Below, in pieces: positions 5,205 to 6,539 of a stretch of 6,539 nt of DNA. How positions within the stretch are numbered: position 1 is the stretch's first letter; every line of letters starts with the position of its first letter. The notes beneath the pieces were generated by a model. The model saw only the letters and a program-made list of their open reading frames with translations. It made no database searches and was not told the DNA's origin. Source of the stretch: an uncultured Eubacteriales bacterium (GTDB lineage: Bacteria > Bacillota > Clostridia > Oscillospirales > Oscillospiraceae); contig CABPXX010000077.1 of the NCBI GenBank assembly GCA_902461475.1, positions 1 through 6,539 on the forward strand. Reading direction: 5' to 3'. The translations under genes and the position numbers were made by a program.

Positions 5205-5977
5205 ATGCAAAAGATAATCATTTCCGGCTGCAACGGCCACATGGGCCGTGTGGTCGCTGACATCTGTGCCTCCGACCCCCAGGTGGAGGTGGTGGCGGGC
5301 ATCGACATTCTGGGCCAGCCCAACCCCAACTTCCCCGTGTTTTCCTCCCCCGCCGCCTGCGACGTGGAGGCGGACGCCGTCATTGACTTCTCCCATCCCT
5401 CCGCCCTGGCCCCTCTGCTGGAGATGTGCCAGGCCCGGAATCTCCCCGTGGTGCTGGCCACCACCGGCTATGACCAGGGACAACTGGAGGAGATACAGCA
5501 GGCTATGACCAGCAGCAGCTGGATGCCATCTCGGAGGCCGCCAACCACATCCCCGTGTTTCGCTCAGCCAACATGTCTCTGGGTGTGAATGTGCTGCTGG
5601 ACCTGGTGAAAAAGGCCGCCTCGGTTCTGGGGCTGGACTACGACGTGGAGATCGTGGAGCGACACCACCACCGAAAGGTGGATGCCCCCAGCGGCACCGC
5701 CCCGATGATTGCCGATGCTGCTGGTCGCGGGTGTGCCGTCCCCCCCCGCCACAGTGTGCGCCAGCCCCGCGGGCCCCATGAGATTGGCATCTCCGCCGTG
5801 CGTGGGGGCACCATTGTGGGAGACCACACGGTGATCTTCGCCGGACGGGACGAGGTCATTGAGCTCAGCCACCACGCCGCCAGCCGAGAGGTATTCGCCA
5901 GCGGTGCGGTGCGGGCTGCCAAGTTCCTCACCGGAGTACAGGCCCCGGGACTCTACGATATGTCCTACTTGATATAA
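5205..5977 (+). pseudogene. dapB: DapB, 4-hydroxy-tetrahydrodipicolinate reductase, frame broken by a 35-nt duplication
   Basis: DapB reduces the DapA product with NAD(P)H to tetrahydrodipicolinate. The first frame starts at the ATG at 5205 (GAGGG Shine-Dalgarno overlapping the dapA stop). It carries the Rossmann loop GCNGHMGR and VIDFSHPS, and reaches LATTGYDQGQLEEIQ. It then goes out of frame and stops at 5588. The second frame, in register from 5501, begins GYDQQQLDAISEAANHIPVF and continues through FRSANMSLGVN, the catalytic ERHHHRKVDAPSGTA, GISAVRGGTIVGDH and FAGRDEVIELSH to the TAA at 5975-5977. Nucleotides 5466-5500 and the sequence from 5501 are two versions of the same segment. Without 5466-5500 the frame is exactly restored, giving 245 residues with His142, His143 and Lys146 in place. 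The variable part after MIADA (residues 161-169) is short and contains an 8-C run. As written, the protein would lose the substrate-binding domain. DapB is normally essential in organisms with DAP-containing cell walls, so an assembly error is quite possible. Confidence 0.92.
5466..5530 (+). repeat. Imperfect tandem duplication inside dapB
   Basis: GGCTATGACCAG occurs at 5466-5477 and again at 5501-5512, a 35-nt period. The homology continues beyond the exact part: the next 18 nt of the two copies encode GQLEEI and QQLDAI. About 22 of the first 30 positions are identical. Both copies encode an acceptable DapB TGYDQxQLxxI segment, but 35 is not a multiple of three, so the pair shifts the frame. 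Confidence 0.8.
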
Positions 5978-6019
5978 AAAATTCTCTCGGACAGCAGCTG
6001 CTGTCCAAGAGAATTTTTT
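5976..6019. terminator. Bidirectional intrinsic terminator between dapB and tyrS
   Basis: A long perfect-looking stem is centred between 5997 and 5998. GGACAGCAG (5989-5997) pairs with CTGCTGTCC (5998-6006). After one C/A mismatch, AAAAAATTCTCT (5976-5987) pairs with AGAGAATTTTTT (6008-6019). The T-run follows the stem on the plus strand and the A-run becomes a T-run on the minus strand, so it can end transcription from dapB and from tyrS. The left arm overlaps the dapB TAA, and the tyrS TAA starts two bases after the right arm. Confidence 0.92.
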
Positions 6020-6020
6020 A

Positions 6021-6539
6021 TTATTCGGCAATCTTCACGCAGTGGAACACTTTCTTGCCCTTCTTGATGATGGCACCGTCGGCGCCGCAGTCCTGGCAGC
6101 AGAACTGGGCATTGACGTCAGTGACCTTGGCATCGTTGACGGACACGCCGCCCTGCTGCACCAGGCGGCGGGCCTCACCCTTGGAGGGGCACAGGCCGCA
6201 CTTGACCAGCAGGGCCAGAAGGCCGATCTTGCCCTCGCAGAAGTCACCCTGGCACAGGGTGGTGGTGGGCATGCTGGAGCGGTCTCCGCCGCCGGCAAAC
6301 AGGGCCTTGGCAGCGGCCTGAGCCTTCTCTGCCTCCTCCTTGCCGTGGACCAGGGCGGTGAGCTCGTAGGCCAGAATCTCCTTGGCCTTATTCAGCTGAC
6401 TGCCCTCCCAGCTGTCCATCTCGTCGATCTGCTCCAGAGGCAGGAAGGTGAGCATACGGATGCACTTGAGCACGTCCGCATCCTCCACGTTACGCCAGTA
6501 CTGGTAGAAGTCGTAGGGGCTGGTCTTGTTGGGGTCCAG
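6021..6539 (-). CDS. tyrS: Tyrosyl-tRNA synthetase, C-terminal part (5' end beyond window)
   Basis: The last 172 residues of a class I tyrosyl-tRNA synthetase enter from the right edge and end at the TAA at 6021-6023. The enzyme charges tRNA-Tyr in the cytoplasm. The first visible residues, LDPNKTSPYDFYQYWRN, directly follow the KMSKS-type loop in this family; the loop and the catalytic Rossmann domain lie outside the window. The helical anticodon-binding region comes next (MLTFLPLEQI..., LAYELTALVHG). It is followed by an S4-like RNA-binding domain (LLVKCGLCPSKGEARRLVQQGGVSVND) and the usual IIKKGKKVFH near the C-terminus. It is convergent with dapB and shares its terminator. A cysteine cluster (CCQDC) in the S4 region is a minor oddity. 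Confidence 0.95.
   Translation of the reverse strand: MDPNKTSPYDFYQYWRNVEDADVLKCIRMLTFLPLEQIDEMDSWEGSQLNKAKEILAYELTALVHGKEEAEKAQAAAKALFAGGGDRSSMPTTTLCQGDFCEGKIGLLALLVKCGLCPSKGEARRLVQQGGVSVNDAKVTDVNAQFCCQDCGADGAIIKKGKKVFHCVKIAE

Noticed and set aside
4238..5464. Long open frame on the minus strand opposite dapA and dapB
   Set aside because: It is low-complexity, His/Gly/Val-rich translation opposite well-defined enzymes, with no ribosome-binding site or family motif.

Overview
The window looks like a chromosomal housekeeping region of a GC-rich Clostridia-type Firmicute, probably a gut Oscillospiraceae member (Flavonifractor-like). This is an inference from three things: high GC with GC-ending codons, the Firmicute gene order queA-tgt-yajC-small membrane protein, and an archaeal/fungal-type aspartate-semialdehyde dehydrogenase heading a DAP/lysine operon. 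No mobile element, CRISPR array, rRNA or tRNA was seen.

Left block (1-2870, all minus strand, transcribed right to left): queA and tgt make queuosine in tRNA. They are followed by yajC, a Sec translocon accessory protein, and by the start of a small multi-spanning membrane protein that runs off the left edge. yajC appears to have its own promoter in the 101-nt gap after tgt. queA is broken by a frameshift inside its conserved APTAGLHF segment.

Centre (2871-3184): a 314-nt region between the divergent queA and asd genes. It holds a near-perfect rightward promoter for asd, a strong-looking leftward promoter facing it, a structured leader (a 16-bp bulged hairpin with possible pseudoknot pairing, then a second hairpin touching the asd Shine-Dalgarno), and two further inverted repeats on the queA side.

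Right block (3185-5977, plus strand): asd, dapA and dapB lie in an operon with gaps of 33 and 10 nt. They carry aspartyl phosphate through aspartate semialdehyde to dihydrodipicolinate and tetrahydrodipicolinate, which feeds meso-diaminopimelate (cell wall) and lysine. dapB is broken by a 35-nt imperfect tandem duplication; removing one copy restores a 245-residue protein exactly. A long bidirectional terminator (5976-6019) separates dapB from the convergent tyrS, whose C-terminal part fills the right end.

No new biological system is demonstrated. The observations most worth checking are the structured asd leader with its face-to-face promoters, and the two disrupted reading frames. The disruptions may be sequence or assembly errors, because both genes are otherwise well conserved to their ends.
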